A program made the translations under genes and the position numbers. This document shows positions 47,936-56,785 of a stretch of DNA of 64,000 bases, in pieces. Below the pieces are notes generated by a model. It saw nothing but the letters and a program-made list of their open reading frames with translations. It made no database searches and was not told where the DNA came from. The stretch's first letter is position 1. Every line of letters begins with the position of its first letter. The DNA is from Streptomyces sp. CBMA152 (GTDB lineage Bacteria; Actinomycetota; Actinomycetes; Streptomycetales; Streptomycetaceae), in assembly GCF_014596475.1 (NCBI RefSeq), contig NZ_MECJ01000032.1:113836-177835 (forward strand), written 5' to 3'.

Positions 47936-49351
47936 ATGGCCGAGTTGACGCGCCGCAGACTCCTCGGGTCGGCGGCGGGCGCGACCGCGCTCTCGCTGCT
48001 GCCACCCAGTGTGCAGAAGGCCGTGGCGGCCGGGCCGCCGCGTCGGGGGTCCGTCCGCGACATCGAGCACGTGGTGCTGCTGATGCAGGAGAACCGCTCG
48101 TTCGACCACTACTTCGGCACGCTCTCCGGCGTACGCGGCTTCGACGATCCACAGGCGCTGAAGCTGCCCGGCGGCCGTTCCGTCTTCTACCAGCCGGACG
48201 CGGTCAACCCCGACGGCTACACGCTCCCGTTCCACCTGGACACCCACCGCTCCAGCGCCCAGGCCATCCCGTCCACCAGCCACGCCTGGTCCGTGCAGCA
48301 CGAGGCGTGGAACGGCGGGACAATGGACCGGTGGCTGCCCGCGCACCGCAAGGCCGACGGGGTCAACGGGCCCTATGTGATGGGGTATTACACCCGCCAG
48401 GACATCCCGTTCCAGTTCGCCCTCGCGGAGACCTTCACGGTCTGCGACCACTACTTCTGCTCGGTCCTCGGCCCGACCTGGCCGAACCGGCTGTACTGGA
48501 TGACCGGCACGATCGACCCCGGCGGCACCCTGGGCGGTCCGGTCATCGACAACCTGGCACCCACGCCGTACCGCTGGACGACGTACGCCGAGCGGTTGCA
48601 GGCGGCCGGGGTCAGCTGGAAGGTCTACCAGCAGAACGATGACTACGGCTGCAACATGCTGGAGCAGTTCCAGGTCTTCAAGGACGCCAAACCCGGCTCC
48701 GAGCTGTACGAACGCGGGGTACGCCCGCAGCCCGAGGGCACCTTCGAGGACGACGCCCGGGCCGACCGGCTGCCCGCGGTCTCCTGGATCATGCCGACGA
48801 GCTATCAGTCCGAGCACCCGGACTATCTGCCGGCGGCGGGCGCGGACTTCGTGGCGCGGAAGATCGAGGCCATCGCCGCGAATCCGAAGGTGTGGGCGAA
48901 GACCGCGTTCCTCCTCAGCTACGACGAGAACGACGGCCTGTTCGACCATGTGGCCCCGCCGACGCCGACGGCGGGCACGGCCGACGAGTTCGTCCAGGGT
49001 CTGCCCATCGGCGGCGGGTTCCGGGTCCCGGCCATCGTCGTCTCGCCCTGGACCGTGGGGGGCTGGGTCGCGAGCGAGGCGTTCGACCACACCTCGGCGC
49101 TCCAGTTCCTGGAGGCGTTCACCGGGGTCGCGGAGCCCAACATCAGCCAGTGGCGCCGACGCACCTTCGGCGACTTCACCTCGGCCTTCCGCTTCACCCA
49201 GGCCCGGCCGAACCCGCCCCAGTTGCCCCGGAACACGGCTGAGCAGCTGGCGCAGGCGAAGCAGGAGGTGGCGACGCTGCCGAAGCCGACGCTGCCGGGC
49301 GGCGGCCAGACGTTCCCGCACCAGGAGGAAGGCCACCGGCCGCGCGTGTAG
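47936..49351 (+). CDS. Tat-secreted phosphoesterase (phospholipase C family)
   Basis: A 471-residue exported enzyme. The twin-arginine signal is LTRRRLLGSAAGATALSLL. The acid-phosphatase/phospholipase C domain has HVVLLMQENRSFDHYFGTLSG (in pieces), the Asp/His-containing VCDHYFCSVLGPTWPNRLYW, FLLSYDENDGLFDHV and the closing FDHTSALQFLE. The family cleaves phosphatidylcholine or other phosphodiesters. GGGAGGGAACG precedes the ATG. The gene is shorter at the C-terminus than PLC forms carrying two DUF756 domains, which are absent here. Confidence 0.9.
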   Translation: MAELTRRRLLGSAAGATALSLLPPSVQKAVAAGPPRRGSVRDIEHVVLLMQENRSFDHYFGTLSGVRGFDDPQALKLPGGRSVFYQPDAVNPDGYTLPFHLDTHRSSAQAIPSTSHAWSVQHEAWNGGTMDRWLPAHRKADGVNGPYVMGYYTRQDIPFQFALAETFTVCDHYFCSVLGPTWPNRLYWMTGTIDPGGTLGGPVIDNLAPTPYRWTTYAERLQAAGVSWKVYQQNDDYGCNMLEQFQVFKDAKPGSELYERGVRPQPEGTFEDDARADRLPAVSWIMPTSYQSEHPDYLPAAGADFVARKIEAIAANPKVWAKTAFLLSYDENDGLFDHVAPPTPTAGTADEFVQGLPIGGGFRVPAIVVSPWTVGGWVASEAFDHTSALQFLEAFTGVAEPNISQWRRRTFGDFTSAFRFTQARPNPPQLPRNTAEQLAQAKQEVATLPKPTLPGGGQTFPHQEEGHRPRV

Positions 49352-49449
49352 ACGTGGGTCCCGGATGACGGGCGGCACGCAGATTTCATCCGGCGTTCAA
49401 CGCCCAGCCACCCGGTATCGCCCGGTTCCGGCGCCCGCCGATCACCACC

Positions 49450-52400
49450 ATGATCCCCATGCCGTTCACCCCGTACAACTCACCGGCCCCAAGCAACCCA
49501 TTGGTCACCCGCCGCAGACGGGCGCCGGTCCGTTCCCCCGCCGCTCTGCTCGCGCTCGCCGTCGCGGCCGTCGCCGTCCTGTTCGCCGTGCCCGCCGCGT
49601 CCGCGAGCGGTCCGCTGGCGTCCTCGCGCGCCCTCGTCGGCGCCGAGCAGGTGCTGTTCCGCTCCGGCGTGGGCGGTTACGGGTGCTACCGGATTCCGGC
49701 GCTTGTGAAGACCAAGGCGGGGAGCCTGCTCGCGTTCGCCGAGGGGCGCAAGTCGCCCACCTGCGCCGACCGTGGCGACATCGATCTGGTGATGCGCCGC
49801 TCCACCAACGACGGCCGCACCTGGGGCCCGGCCCATGTCGTCCTCGAAGGCGGCCCCGACGACCCCACCGCGCCCTACACCCGGGGCAACCCGGCGCCCG
49901 TGGTGGACCGCGAGAGCGGCAGCGTGTTCCTGCTGTCCACCTCCAACGAGGCCACCCCGACCGGGCTCCGGCTGCCGTGGGTGCAGCGCAGTGACGACGA
50001 CGGGGTCAGCTGGAGCAGGCCCAGGGCCCTGCCGACGTTCAGCGGGGCCAACAACGGCTGGTTCGCCACCGGCCCCTCGCACGGCGTCCAGCTCACCGAG
50101 GGCGCGCATGCCGGCCGCCTCGTCGTCGGCGCGCACCAGAACCCGGCCTCGGCGACCCGGTACGCGGGTGTCCTCTACTCCGACGACCACGGCGCCACAT
50201 GGCGGGCGAGCTCCACGGCCAACTCGTACGTGGCCGGGTCCGTCAAACCCGGCGAGGTCTCGGTGACCGAACTCCCGGGCGGAAGAGTCTACTTGGCGGC
50301 CCGCAACGAGATCGGCGGCAGCGCCAACCATCGTACGCGCGCGGTGAGCACCGACGGCGGAACCACGGTCCCCGCCTCCACGGTCGTGCCCGGTCTGATC
50401 ACCCCGGAGGTCCAGGGTTCCGCCCTGACACTGCGTCAGACCTATCAGCGCACCCCGGGCGACACCATGATCTTCTCGGCGCCTTCGGACCCCTCCGACC
50501 GCAAGCTGATGAAGATCCGCTACTCCATCGACCAGGGCACCACTTGGACCGCCGCCCCCAACGGGCTCATCAGCAACGACCGCGCCTCCTACTCCGACCT
50601 CGCCGAACTGGACACCGGCGAGATCGGACTGGTCAACGAGGGCGGCCCGACCAACTCCGCCGACGAGATCCGCTTCAACGTCACCACACCCGGCGCACTG
50701 GGCGTCCCGGGCACGTTCACCGGCAAGGGCTCCCCCCAGAAGAGCCCGACGGCGGGTCGCACCAGCCCCGACGCGGGCCCGGACGCCAACGACGCGTATC
50801 TGCAAGGCGACGCGACCCTCGGCAGCGGCCGCTTCGGGCAGGGGCTCGTCCTCGACGGCACGGGCGACTACGCCGATGTGCCGTACGCGAAGACGCTGGA
50901 CCCGGGCGCGGGCGACTTCACGTACGCGATGTGGTTCAAGTACGCGGCCACGACCGCGTCCAAGCAGCAGGCGCTCTTCTGGGCGTACGGGCAGGGGGCG
51001 GGCAAGCCGCAGGTGTGGCTGCGCACTCAGCCCGCCGACGACCGGCTGTACGCCTGGGTGCAGGGCGGGGGCGGTGGGGCCCGGCTCACCCTGAGCGACC
51101 CTTCGGCCGCCGTCGCGTTCGGCGACGACCAGTGGCACCATGCGGCGCTGGTCCGCACGGGCGCGCGGATCCGGCTGACCGTGGACGGCACGGTCACCGC
51201 GACGGCGACCGGCGTCGCGGGATCGGTCACCGACGCACCGCAGAACGGCGTCGAGGGGATCCGCATCGGCGCGAAGTCCGACAGCGCGGCGAGCGACGCG
51301 TTCGGCGGCTCGGTTGATGAATTCCGCTTCTATCGCTCTGCATTGACGGACAGTCAGTTGGCTCAGGTGCGGGCCAACGCGACCACCCTGGACACCGACG
51401 CGGCCACCCGCTCGATGGGGGCCCGGCTGCCGTTCCAGGTGATCGACACGGCGGTCGTGCCGGAGCGCAGAACGATCACCATCGAGGACGACGTCTCCGG
51501 CCACTGCGCGAGCGGCACCCTGCTCGGCGGTGCCCACACCCTGGTGACGGGCCGGATCGGTTCGGGCGCGGCGAGCGTCGACCGTACGCATCCGGGCACC
51601 GAGACCGGGTTCTCGCCGACACTCGACGTCGGCTCCGGCGACTTCACGTACACGCTCTGGTTCCGCTACGCGGCGAGCCCCACCACCGCCGACCAGGCCC
51701 TGGTGTGGGCGTACGGCTCGGGCGGCAGCAGTCCTCAGCTGTGGGTGCGCGCGCAGCCCGGGCAGGACCGGCTCTACGCCTGGGTCCAGACGGACACGAG
51801 CACCGCCGCCGTCGCCCTGCCGGACACCACCTCGACGACCGCGTACGGGGACGACGCCTGGCACCTGATGACCCTGACCCGCTCGACCGACAAGGTCACG
51901 CTCGGCGTCGACGCCCGCAGCCCGGTCACCGTCGGCGGACTCACCGGGTCGCTCACACCCGCCCAGGGCAGCGGACAGCAGGGAGTGCGGGTCGGCTCGA
52001 AGCTCGACGGCACCAGCGTCCTCACCGGCGACGTCGACGAGTTCCGGGTCTACCACCGGGCGCTGAGCACGGCCGAGATCGCCTCGGTCGCGGGGTCGGC
52101 GGCCGGTTCGTCCGGCTCCTACCCGGCCGATCCGCCCGCGCTGTGGTGGTCGTTCGAGGACCGGTACGGGGCCAAGGACGTCGTGAGGCCCGTCGCGGGC
52201 CCTGCCACACCGGACTCCACGGTCCACTGCGGCCACGGCTTCGTGCGGGGCGACGCGGCCACCGTGCCCGGGAAGTTCGGGAACGCGCTCGGCTTCGACG
52301 GGGTGGACGACGCGGTCGACCTCCCCTACGGCGCGGCGACCGCCCTCGGCTCGGCGGACTTCACCGTCAGCACCTGGCTCAAGTACGCGGCGACCAGCGG

Positions 52401-52893
52401 GAGTCCGGACCAAGTGCTGCTCTGGGCGTACGGAACGGGGACCTCGGAGCGGCAGATCTGGTTGCGGGCCCAGCCCTCGCAGGACCGGCTGTATGCGGCC
52501 TTCGAGACGGACACCGCGACCACCGTGGTGGCCGCCGTGGACGCCTCGGCGGCTTCGGGCTTCGGCGACGGCGCCTGGCACCAGGTCGCCCTGGAGCGCT
52601 CCGGCGGACAGCTGTTGCTGATCGTCGACGGCGCGACCCTGGGCAGCTCGGCGGTCCCGGCGGGCGCGGTGACCGTGGGCGACACGTATGCCGTGGACGG
52701 CTTCCGTCTCGGCGCCGAGTTCGACGGGACCGACGCGCTGACGGGGGCGCTCGACGAGTTCCGGATCACCCGCAAGGCGCTGTCGGCCGACGAGCTGACC
52801 GCGCTGCGCACCGAGAACCGCCTGGCCGGGACGGCCACTTCGACGTGGCTGCCGTTTCAGGTGATCACGGGGGCGGAGTTCGCGCGAATGTAG
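49450..52893 (+). CDS. Secreted sialidase (GH33) with three LamG-like domains
   Basis: An 1147-residue exported protein. A signal peptide (to about residue 52) precedes a six-bladed sialidase propeller (about 55-420) with the arginine motif YRIP and four Asp-boxes: STNDGRTW, SDDDGVSW, SDDHGATW and SIDQGTTW. The EVSVTELPGG and RNEIGG stretches carry further active-site residues. Then come three concanavalin/LamG-like domains (about 430-635, 690-880 and 900-1130), each with a GDFTY-type strand and a QDRLYAWVQ-like repeat. Long repeated tails are unusual for Streptomyces sialidases. The start could also be ATG 49459. Confidence 0.87.
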   Translation: MIPMPFTPYNSPAPSNPLVTRRRRAPVRSPAALLALAVAAVAVLFAVPAASASGPLASSRALVGAEQVLFRSGVGGYGCYRIPALVKTKAGSLLAFAEGRKSPTCADRGDIDLVMRRSTNDGRTWGPAHVVLEGGPDDPTAPYTRGNPAPVVDRESGSVFLLSTSNEATPTGLRLPWVQRSDDDGVSWSRPRALPTFSGANNGWFATGPSHGVQLTEGAHAGRLVVGAHQNPASATRYAGVLYSDDHGATWRASSTANSYVAGSVKPGEVSVTELPGGRVYLAARNEIGGSANHRTRAVSTDGGTTVPASTVVPGLITPEVQGSALTLRQTYQRTPGDTMIFSAPSDPSDRKLMKIRYSIDQGTTWTAAPNGLISNDRASYSDLAELDTGEIGLVNEGGPTNSADEIRFNVTTPGALGVPGTFTGKGSPQKSPTAGRTSPDAGPDANDAYLQGDATLGSGRFGQGLVLDGTGDYADVPYAKTLDPGAGDFTYAMWFKYAATTASKQQALFWAYGQGAGKPQVWLRTQPADDRLYAWVQGGGGGARLTLSDPSAAVAFGDDQWHHAALVRTGARIRLTVDGTVTATATGVAGSVTDAPQNGVEGIRIGAKSDSAASDAFGGSVDEFRFYRSALTDSQLAQVRANATTLDTDAATRSMGARLPFQVIDTAVVPERRTITIEDDVSGHCASGTLLGGAHTLVTGRIGSGAASVDRTHPGTETGFSPTLDVGSGDFTYTLWFRYAASPTTADQALVWAYGSGGSSPQLWVRAQPGQDRLYAWVQTDTSTAAVALPDTTSTTAYGDDAWHLMTLTRSTDKVTLGVDARSPVTVGGLTGSLTPAQGSGQQGVRVGSKLDGTSVLTGDVDEFRVYHRALSTAEIASVAGSAAGSSGSYPADPPALWWSFEDRYGAKDVVRPVAGPATPDSTVHCGHGFVRGDAATVPGKFGNALGFDGVDDAVDLPYGAATALGSADFTVSTWLKYAATSGSPDQVLLWAYGTGTSERQIWLRAQPSQDRLYAAFETDTATTVVAAVDASAASGFGDGAWHQVALERSGGQLLLIVDGATLGSSAVPAGAVTVGDTYAVDGFRLGAEFDGTDALTGALDEFRITRKALSADELTALRTENRLAGTATSTWLPFQVITGAEFARM

Positions 52894-52961
52894 CCTGGGA
52901 GGTTCGAGGACGGTGGCCGTCCGCGCGGACGGCCACTAGCAAAAACACGGGGAGAAGTGAC

Positions 52962-54095
52962 ATGACCGAGGCACCACCGTCGAACGCCGCCCAAACGAGG
53001 GTCCAGGAGATCCTCGACGAACTCACCGCGTCCGGCGAGGAGACCGGTATCCAGGTGGCCGTCCACCTCGACGGCGAACTGGTCGTCGACGCCTGGTCGG
53101 GCCTGGCCGACATCGAGTCCGGGCAGGCCATGGACGGCGAGACGCTGGTGCCGTCCTGGTCGACCGGGAAGGGCGTCGCCGCTGCCCTCGTCGCCGTCCT
53201 CGTCGACAAGGGCGTGCTCGACTACGACGCCCCGATCGCCGCGCACTGGCCGGAGTTCGCGGCCAACGGCAAGGACCGGATCACGCTCGGGCAGTTGCTC
53301 TCCCACTCGGCCGGTCTGCCGCAGCTGCCCCCGGATCTGACCCCCGAGGAGCTGTTCGACATCCCGGCGGTCGGGGACTGGCTGGCCGGTCAGGCGCCGC
53401 TGTGGGAGCCGGGCACCGCGACCGGCTACCACGCCTGGACGTACGGCATCCTGCTCGCCGAGATCCTGCGCAAGGCCACCGGCCGCACCTGCGACGAGCT
53501 GCTGCGCGACGAGATCGCGGCGCCGCTCGGCATCGCGGACTCGCTGCTGTTCGCCGTCCCCGACCGGCTCGTGGACCGCCTCGCCACCTGCTACGACGGC
53601 GGCTGGGCGGCGCTCCTGGACAGGATCCCCGAGGGCGCGCCCTTCTTCGTCTGCGCGCCCCGGCAGGTGCTCCCGGTGGCCTCGCTCGCGAACCGCACCG
53701 ACTACCGCCGCGCCGCGCTCCCGGCCAACGGCACGGTGACCGCCCGGGCGGCCTCGCGGATGTACGCGGCGCTGGCCTGCGGCGAGATCGACGGCGTACG
53801 CCTGGTCTCCGACGCCACCCTCAAGGCAGCCACGGCGCCCAGGGTTTCGGGCAAGGACCGCTCGCTCGGCTCGGAGCTGCTGAAGGGCTACGGCTTCATG
53901 CTGGGCGGTGAGGGTTCCATGATGCGCTACCCGGCCGGCGCCTTCGGCACCAACGGGTCGGGCGGCACCACGGCCTGCGCCGACCCCGCCCACCGCTTCT
54001 CCTTCGCCCTGATCAAGAACCGGATGAACGTGCCGGGCCTCGACGGGCGCCTGATGGACGAGGCCCGGATCGCGCTGGGTCTGCCGGGGATCTGA
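52962..54095 (+). CDS. Serine hydrolase of the beta-lactamase/esterase EstB family
   Basis: A 377-residue cytosolic serine hydrolase with the class C fold. The catalytic Ser67-x-x-Lys70 lies in SWSTGKGVAAALVAV, and Tyr156 in GYHAWTYGILLAEI takes the role of the YxN tyrosine. LLSHSAGLPQLP, the GSGGTTACADP loop, and the KTG-like strand in the end portion are typical of EstB-like esterases. GGGGAGAAG precedes ATG 52962. No signal peptide is present. The substrate is unknown; beta-lactam hydrolysis is possible but not predicted. Confidence 0.9.
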   Translation: MTEAPPSNAAQTRVQEILDELTASGEETGIQVAVHLDGELVVDAWSGLADIESGQAMDGETLVPSWSTGKGVAAALVAVLVDKGVLDYDAPIAAHWPEFAANGKDRITLGQLLSHSAGLPQLPPDLTPEELFDIPAVGDWLAGQAPLWEPGTATGYHAWTYGILLAEILRKATGRTCDELLRDEIAAPLGIADSLLFAVPDRLVDRLATCYDGGWAALLDRIPEGAPFFVCAPRQVLPVASLANRTDYRRAALPANGTVTARAASRMYAALACGEIDGVRLVSDATLKAATAPRVSGKDRSLGSELLKGYGFMLGGEGSMMRYPAGAFGTNGSGGTTACADPAHRFSFALIKNRMNVPGLDGRLMDEARIALGLPGI

Positions 54096-54102
54096 GGGCG
54101 CC

Positions 54103-54933
54103 CTACTGGTTCGCGAACTCCAGCAGATCTGCGGTGAGTTGATCGGCGTGGGTGACGAACAGGCCATGGCCCGCGTTCTCGTACACCCGCAGCGTGCTGC
54201 CCGGGATCAGTCGGGCGGCGCGCTCGCCGGTGAGGGCGATCGGGGCCGAGACGTCGTGGGTGCCGTGGACGACCAGGACCGGTACGTCGATCTTGGCCAG
54301 TTCGGGGGCGACGTTCAGGGTCACGACGAGCTCCCCGAGCGCGTTGCCCGCCCGGGCGGTGGCACCCGCGCAGCGGTCGACCCAGTACTGGACGGCTGCG
54401 GGCGAGACCTCGTTGCCGGGGCGGTGCAGGGCGAAGAAGTCGTCCGCGCCGCTGGCGAAGAACGCGGGCCGGTCCTTGCGGAAGGCCTCGTTCCCGGCCT
54501 CGATGAGGGCCGGGTCGACGCCGTCGGGGTGATCGGCGGAGCGCGCGGGCCCGGGTGCCATTCCGGCCACCAGGGCCACGCGCGCCACCCGCCCGCTGCC
54601 GTGGAGCGTGAGATAGCGGACGATCTCGGCGGTGCCGATCGAGTGCCCGACCAGGGTGATGTCGCCCAGGTCCAGGTGGTCGACGAGCGCGCCCACGTCC
54701 CCGGCCAGGGTGTCCAGGTCGAACCCGCCCCACACGTCGTCGGACCGCCCGTGCCCGCGCCGGTCGAACCCGACACACCGGTAGCCCTCCCCCGCCAGCG
54801 CCGGCATCTGGAACTCCCACATCTCCGTACCGAAGTAGGAGCTGTTGACGAAGACGACGGTCCGCCCGTCACGCGGCCCGTAGTCGACGTAGTGGAGGCG
54901 GGTGCCATCGGTGCTGGTCTCGAAGTACGGCAT
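54103..54933 (-). CDS. Alpha/beta hydrolase (non-heme chloroperoxidase-like)
   Basis: A 276-residue alpha/beta hydrolase. The elbow is GHSIG with Ser98, the oxyanion region is VNSSYFGTEMW, and the catalytic His lies in YENAGHGLFVTH. The GFDRRGHGRSD and LVVHGTHDVSAP segments match cofactor-free haloperoxidase/esterase enzymes. The substrate is unknown. It is convergent with the EstB-like gene with only 7 bp between stops. ATG 54933 has GGGAAGGACC upstream. Confidence 0.9.
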   Translation of the reverse strand: MPYFETSTDGTRLHYVDYGPRDGRTVVFVNSSYFGTEMWEFQMPALAGEGYRCVGFDRRGHGRSDDVWGGFDLDTLAGDVGALVDHLDLGDITLVGHSIGTAEIVRYLTLHGSGRVARVALVAGMAPGPARSADHPDGVDPALIEAGNEAFRKDRPAFFASGADDFFALHRPGNEVSPAAVQYWVDRCAGATARAGNALGELVVTLNVAPELAKIDVPVLVVHGTHDVSAPIALTGERAARLIPGSTLRVYENAGHGLFVTHADQLTADLLEFANQ

Positions 54934-55075
54934 GGTGCTGGGTCCTTCCCCGTCGGTGTTCGCTCACTGCGCTGCTTACGTGATCGATAGTGCGGCAGGG
55001 GCGGGGAGTTGGTCGATTACCTCGGGGGTCATGAAGTGCGGGACCTCGTACAGGTTGATCGTTTAGCCTGGCGCG

Positions 55076-55681
55076 ATGACGGACACCACGACGGGCACCC
55101 AGGGGTACGGCGCGGAGGCTGACGTGCTGGCCGTGCAGTACGAGAGCGTGACCTTCGAGGAGGTGCACGGCGAACTGCTGCACCTCCTCCCGGCCGCGCC
55201 CGCACGGGTGCTGGACATCGGCGCCGGGACCGGGCGGGACGCGGCGGCGCTCGCCCGCCTCGGCCACACCGTGACGGCGGCCGAGCCGACCGCCGAACTG
55301 CGCGCCCACGCCGAGCGGTTGCACGCGGACACCGCCGTGTCCTGGCTCGACGACGCACTGCCGGAGCTGGCGGGGCTGCGCGCTCGGGGCGAACGGTTCG
55401 ACCTGATCCTGATCACGGCGGTCTGGATGCATCTCGACGCCGCCGAGCGCGCCCGGGCCATGCCGAACGTCGCCGAACTCCTCGCGCCCGGCGGCACGCT
55501 GCTCATGCGGGTGCGCAGCGGCCCGGTGCCGCCCGGGCGGCGGATGTTCGAGGTGCCGGACGCCGAGACCGTGGCACTCGCCGAGGCCGCGGGACTGCGC
55601 GTCCTGCACCGGGGCGGCCGCGTGGATCTGCACGGCCGCTCCGGAGTGAGCTGGTCGGAGCTGGGGTTCACCCGGCCCTAG
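55076..55681 (+). CDS. Class I SAM-dependent methyltransferase
   Basis: A 201-residue methyltransferase with the SAM-binding loop VLDIGAGTGRDAAALARLG (Gly-rich motif near residue 44), the acidic residue in VTAAEPTAEL and the LLAPGGTLLMRVRSG strand near 145. Substrate specificity is not readable. The 3' end meets the convergent TNT-domain gene with 4 bp between stops. It is divergent from the alpha/beta hydrolase gene. No strong ribosome site precedes ATG 55076. Confidence 0.87.
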   Translation: MTDTTTGTQGYGAEADVLAVQYESVTFEEVHGELLHLLPAAPARVLDIGAGTGRDAAALARLGHTVTAAEPTAELRAHAERLHADTAVSWLDDALPELAGLRARGERFDLILITAVWMHLDAAERARAMPNVAELLAPGGTLLMRVRSGPVPPGRRMFEVPDAETVALAEAAGLRVLHRGGRVDLHGRSGVSWSELGFTRP

Positions 55682-55685
55682 TACG

Positions 55686-56414
55686 TCAGCTGCCCGTCAC
55701 ACCCGCGAGCGCGCTCCGCGCCGCCGCCGGGTTGTTCTCGGCCTTCAGGTAGCCGTGGTCCAGGAGCCACTTCACATTGAGCTTCTGGCCCGCGCCCGGG
55801 TCGACGAACGCCGGGTCGAGCTTGACCTGCTGGCCGCCGCCGCGCTGCTCGAACCAGGGGGCGATCCGGCCCTGCCAGACGGTGAAGCTCTTGGTGACCT
55901 CGTACGCGTGGTACGCGCACGGGTACGCGGCCTCCCGCGTGATCAGGCTCTGCGGGGGCAGCGCCCGGCGGGCGTAGCTCGCGCCGGCCGGGGCGAGGAA
56001 GGCGCCGTACTCGGAGCCGAAGCGGTCCAGGTCCTCGCCGACGTGGAGATTGACCGCGCGCTTGTCGAGGCTGCCGTCGTAGCGGTTGGCGAAGCCGTCG
56101 TTGGGCGGGTACTTCCAGCTGCCCGCCGTGGTGTCCCAGTAGGTGGCGAGGAACGCGGTCGGCGTGAGGTGGCCGGTGCGGTGGTAGCCGAGGACCAGCG
56201 GGCCGACCGGGTCGTCCCAGGGCCTCGGCAGGTTCTGCGGCCCCAGCCGCTCGTCGCCCTCGTACGTGCCCGAGCACGCGGCCGGTGCGGAAGGCGCCTT
56301 CTCCGGGAGCGGGGCGGCCTGGGCGGGGGCGGCGCCGAGCAGGGCCGTCGCGGCGAGCGCGACGGCCGAGGTGCCCATGGCCACGAGGACGCGCAGCCTC
56401 GGGAAACGTCTCAT
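55686..56414 (-). CDS. Secreted TNT-domain (NAD glycohydrolase-like) protein
   Basis: A 242-residue exported protein. The signal peptide (about residues 1-33) is followed by a TNT domain resembling the M. tuberculosis necrotising toxin: WKYPPNDGFANRYDG, LDRFGSEYGAFLAPAGASYARRALPP (in pieces), YEVTKSFTVWQGRIAPWFEQ and RGGGQQ. In the family this domain cleaves NAD+, and the Arg, His and Gln positions are partly visible. Tuberculosis TNT is the C-terminal domain of a larger protein with an immunity partner; neither is present here. ATG 56414 begins a typical signal. Confidence 0.88.
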   Translation of the reverse strand: MRRFPRLRVLVAMGTSAVALAATALLGAAPAQAAPLPEKAPSAPAACSGTYEGDERLGPQNLPRPWDDPVGPLVLGYHRTGHLTPTAFLATYWDTTAGSWKYPPNDGFANRYDGSLDKRAVNLHVGEDLDRFGSEYGAFLAPAGASYARRALPPQSLITREAAYPCAYHAYEVTKSFTVWQGRIAPWFEQRGGGQQVKLDPAFVDPGAGQKLNVKWLLDHGYLKAENNPAAARSALAGVTGS

Positions 56415-56785
56415 CGGTGATCTCCGAACAGGTGATGCGAACAGTGACGAGCCCTCACATCTAGTGCGTGTGGGATCACTTCGGTGTCCGCCGGGAACAA
56501 GTTAGTCCGAAAGATCACCCCGGCTCGGCCGGAAGCGCACTGTTGTGCCCCCGACGTGGGGTGTGGTGCCCGACGGCACGTCGACAGCGCTTTCCCCTGG
56601 GTACTTGACGCGTGTGCGCCGAGGCGCTTTCATCCAGCCAGTGCGGGGCCTACGAGCGGCCCGGCGCTTCGAGTGGTGCGCCCAGCCGGTAGCGGATCCC
56701 GACCAGGTCCGAAGTCCGGCCCGAGTCGCCAGGACGTGTGTCCCGCGTCCGAGGCGGGGCGTACCCGCTAAGGGATGGAACGACC
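56415..56785. other. 371-bp divergent promoter region, no gene seen
   Basis: No open frame has a credible start and ribosome site. The region must hold divergent promoters for the TNT gene and the sugar operon. It contains a TTCGG/CCGAA inverted repeat around 56479-56512 and a GATCAC direct repeat. No LacI-type operator is convincing. Confidence 0.45.

Noticed and set aside
56484..56771. 95-residue plus-strand frame between the TNT and solute-binding genes
   Set aside because: No ribosome site, mixed composition, and it overlaps the expected promoter and leader of the sugar operon.
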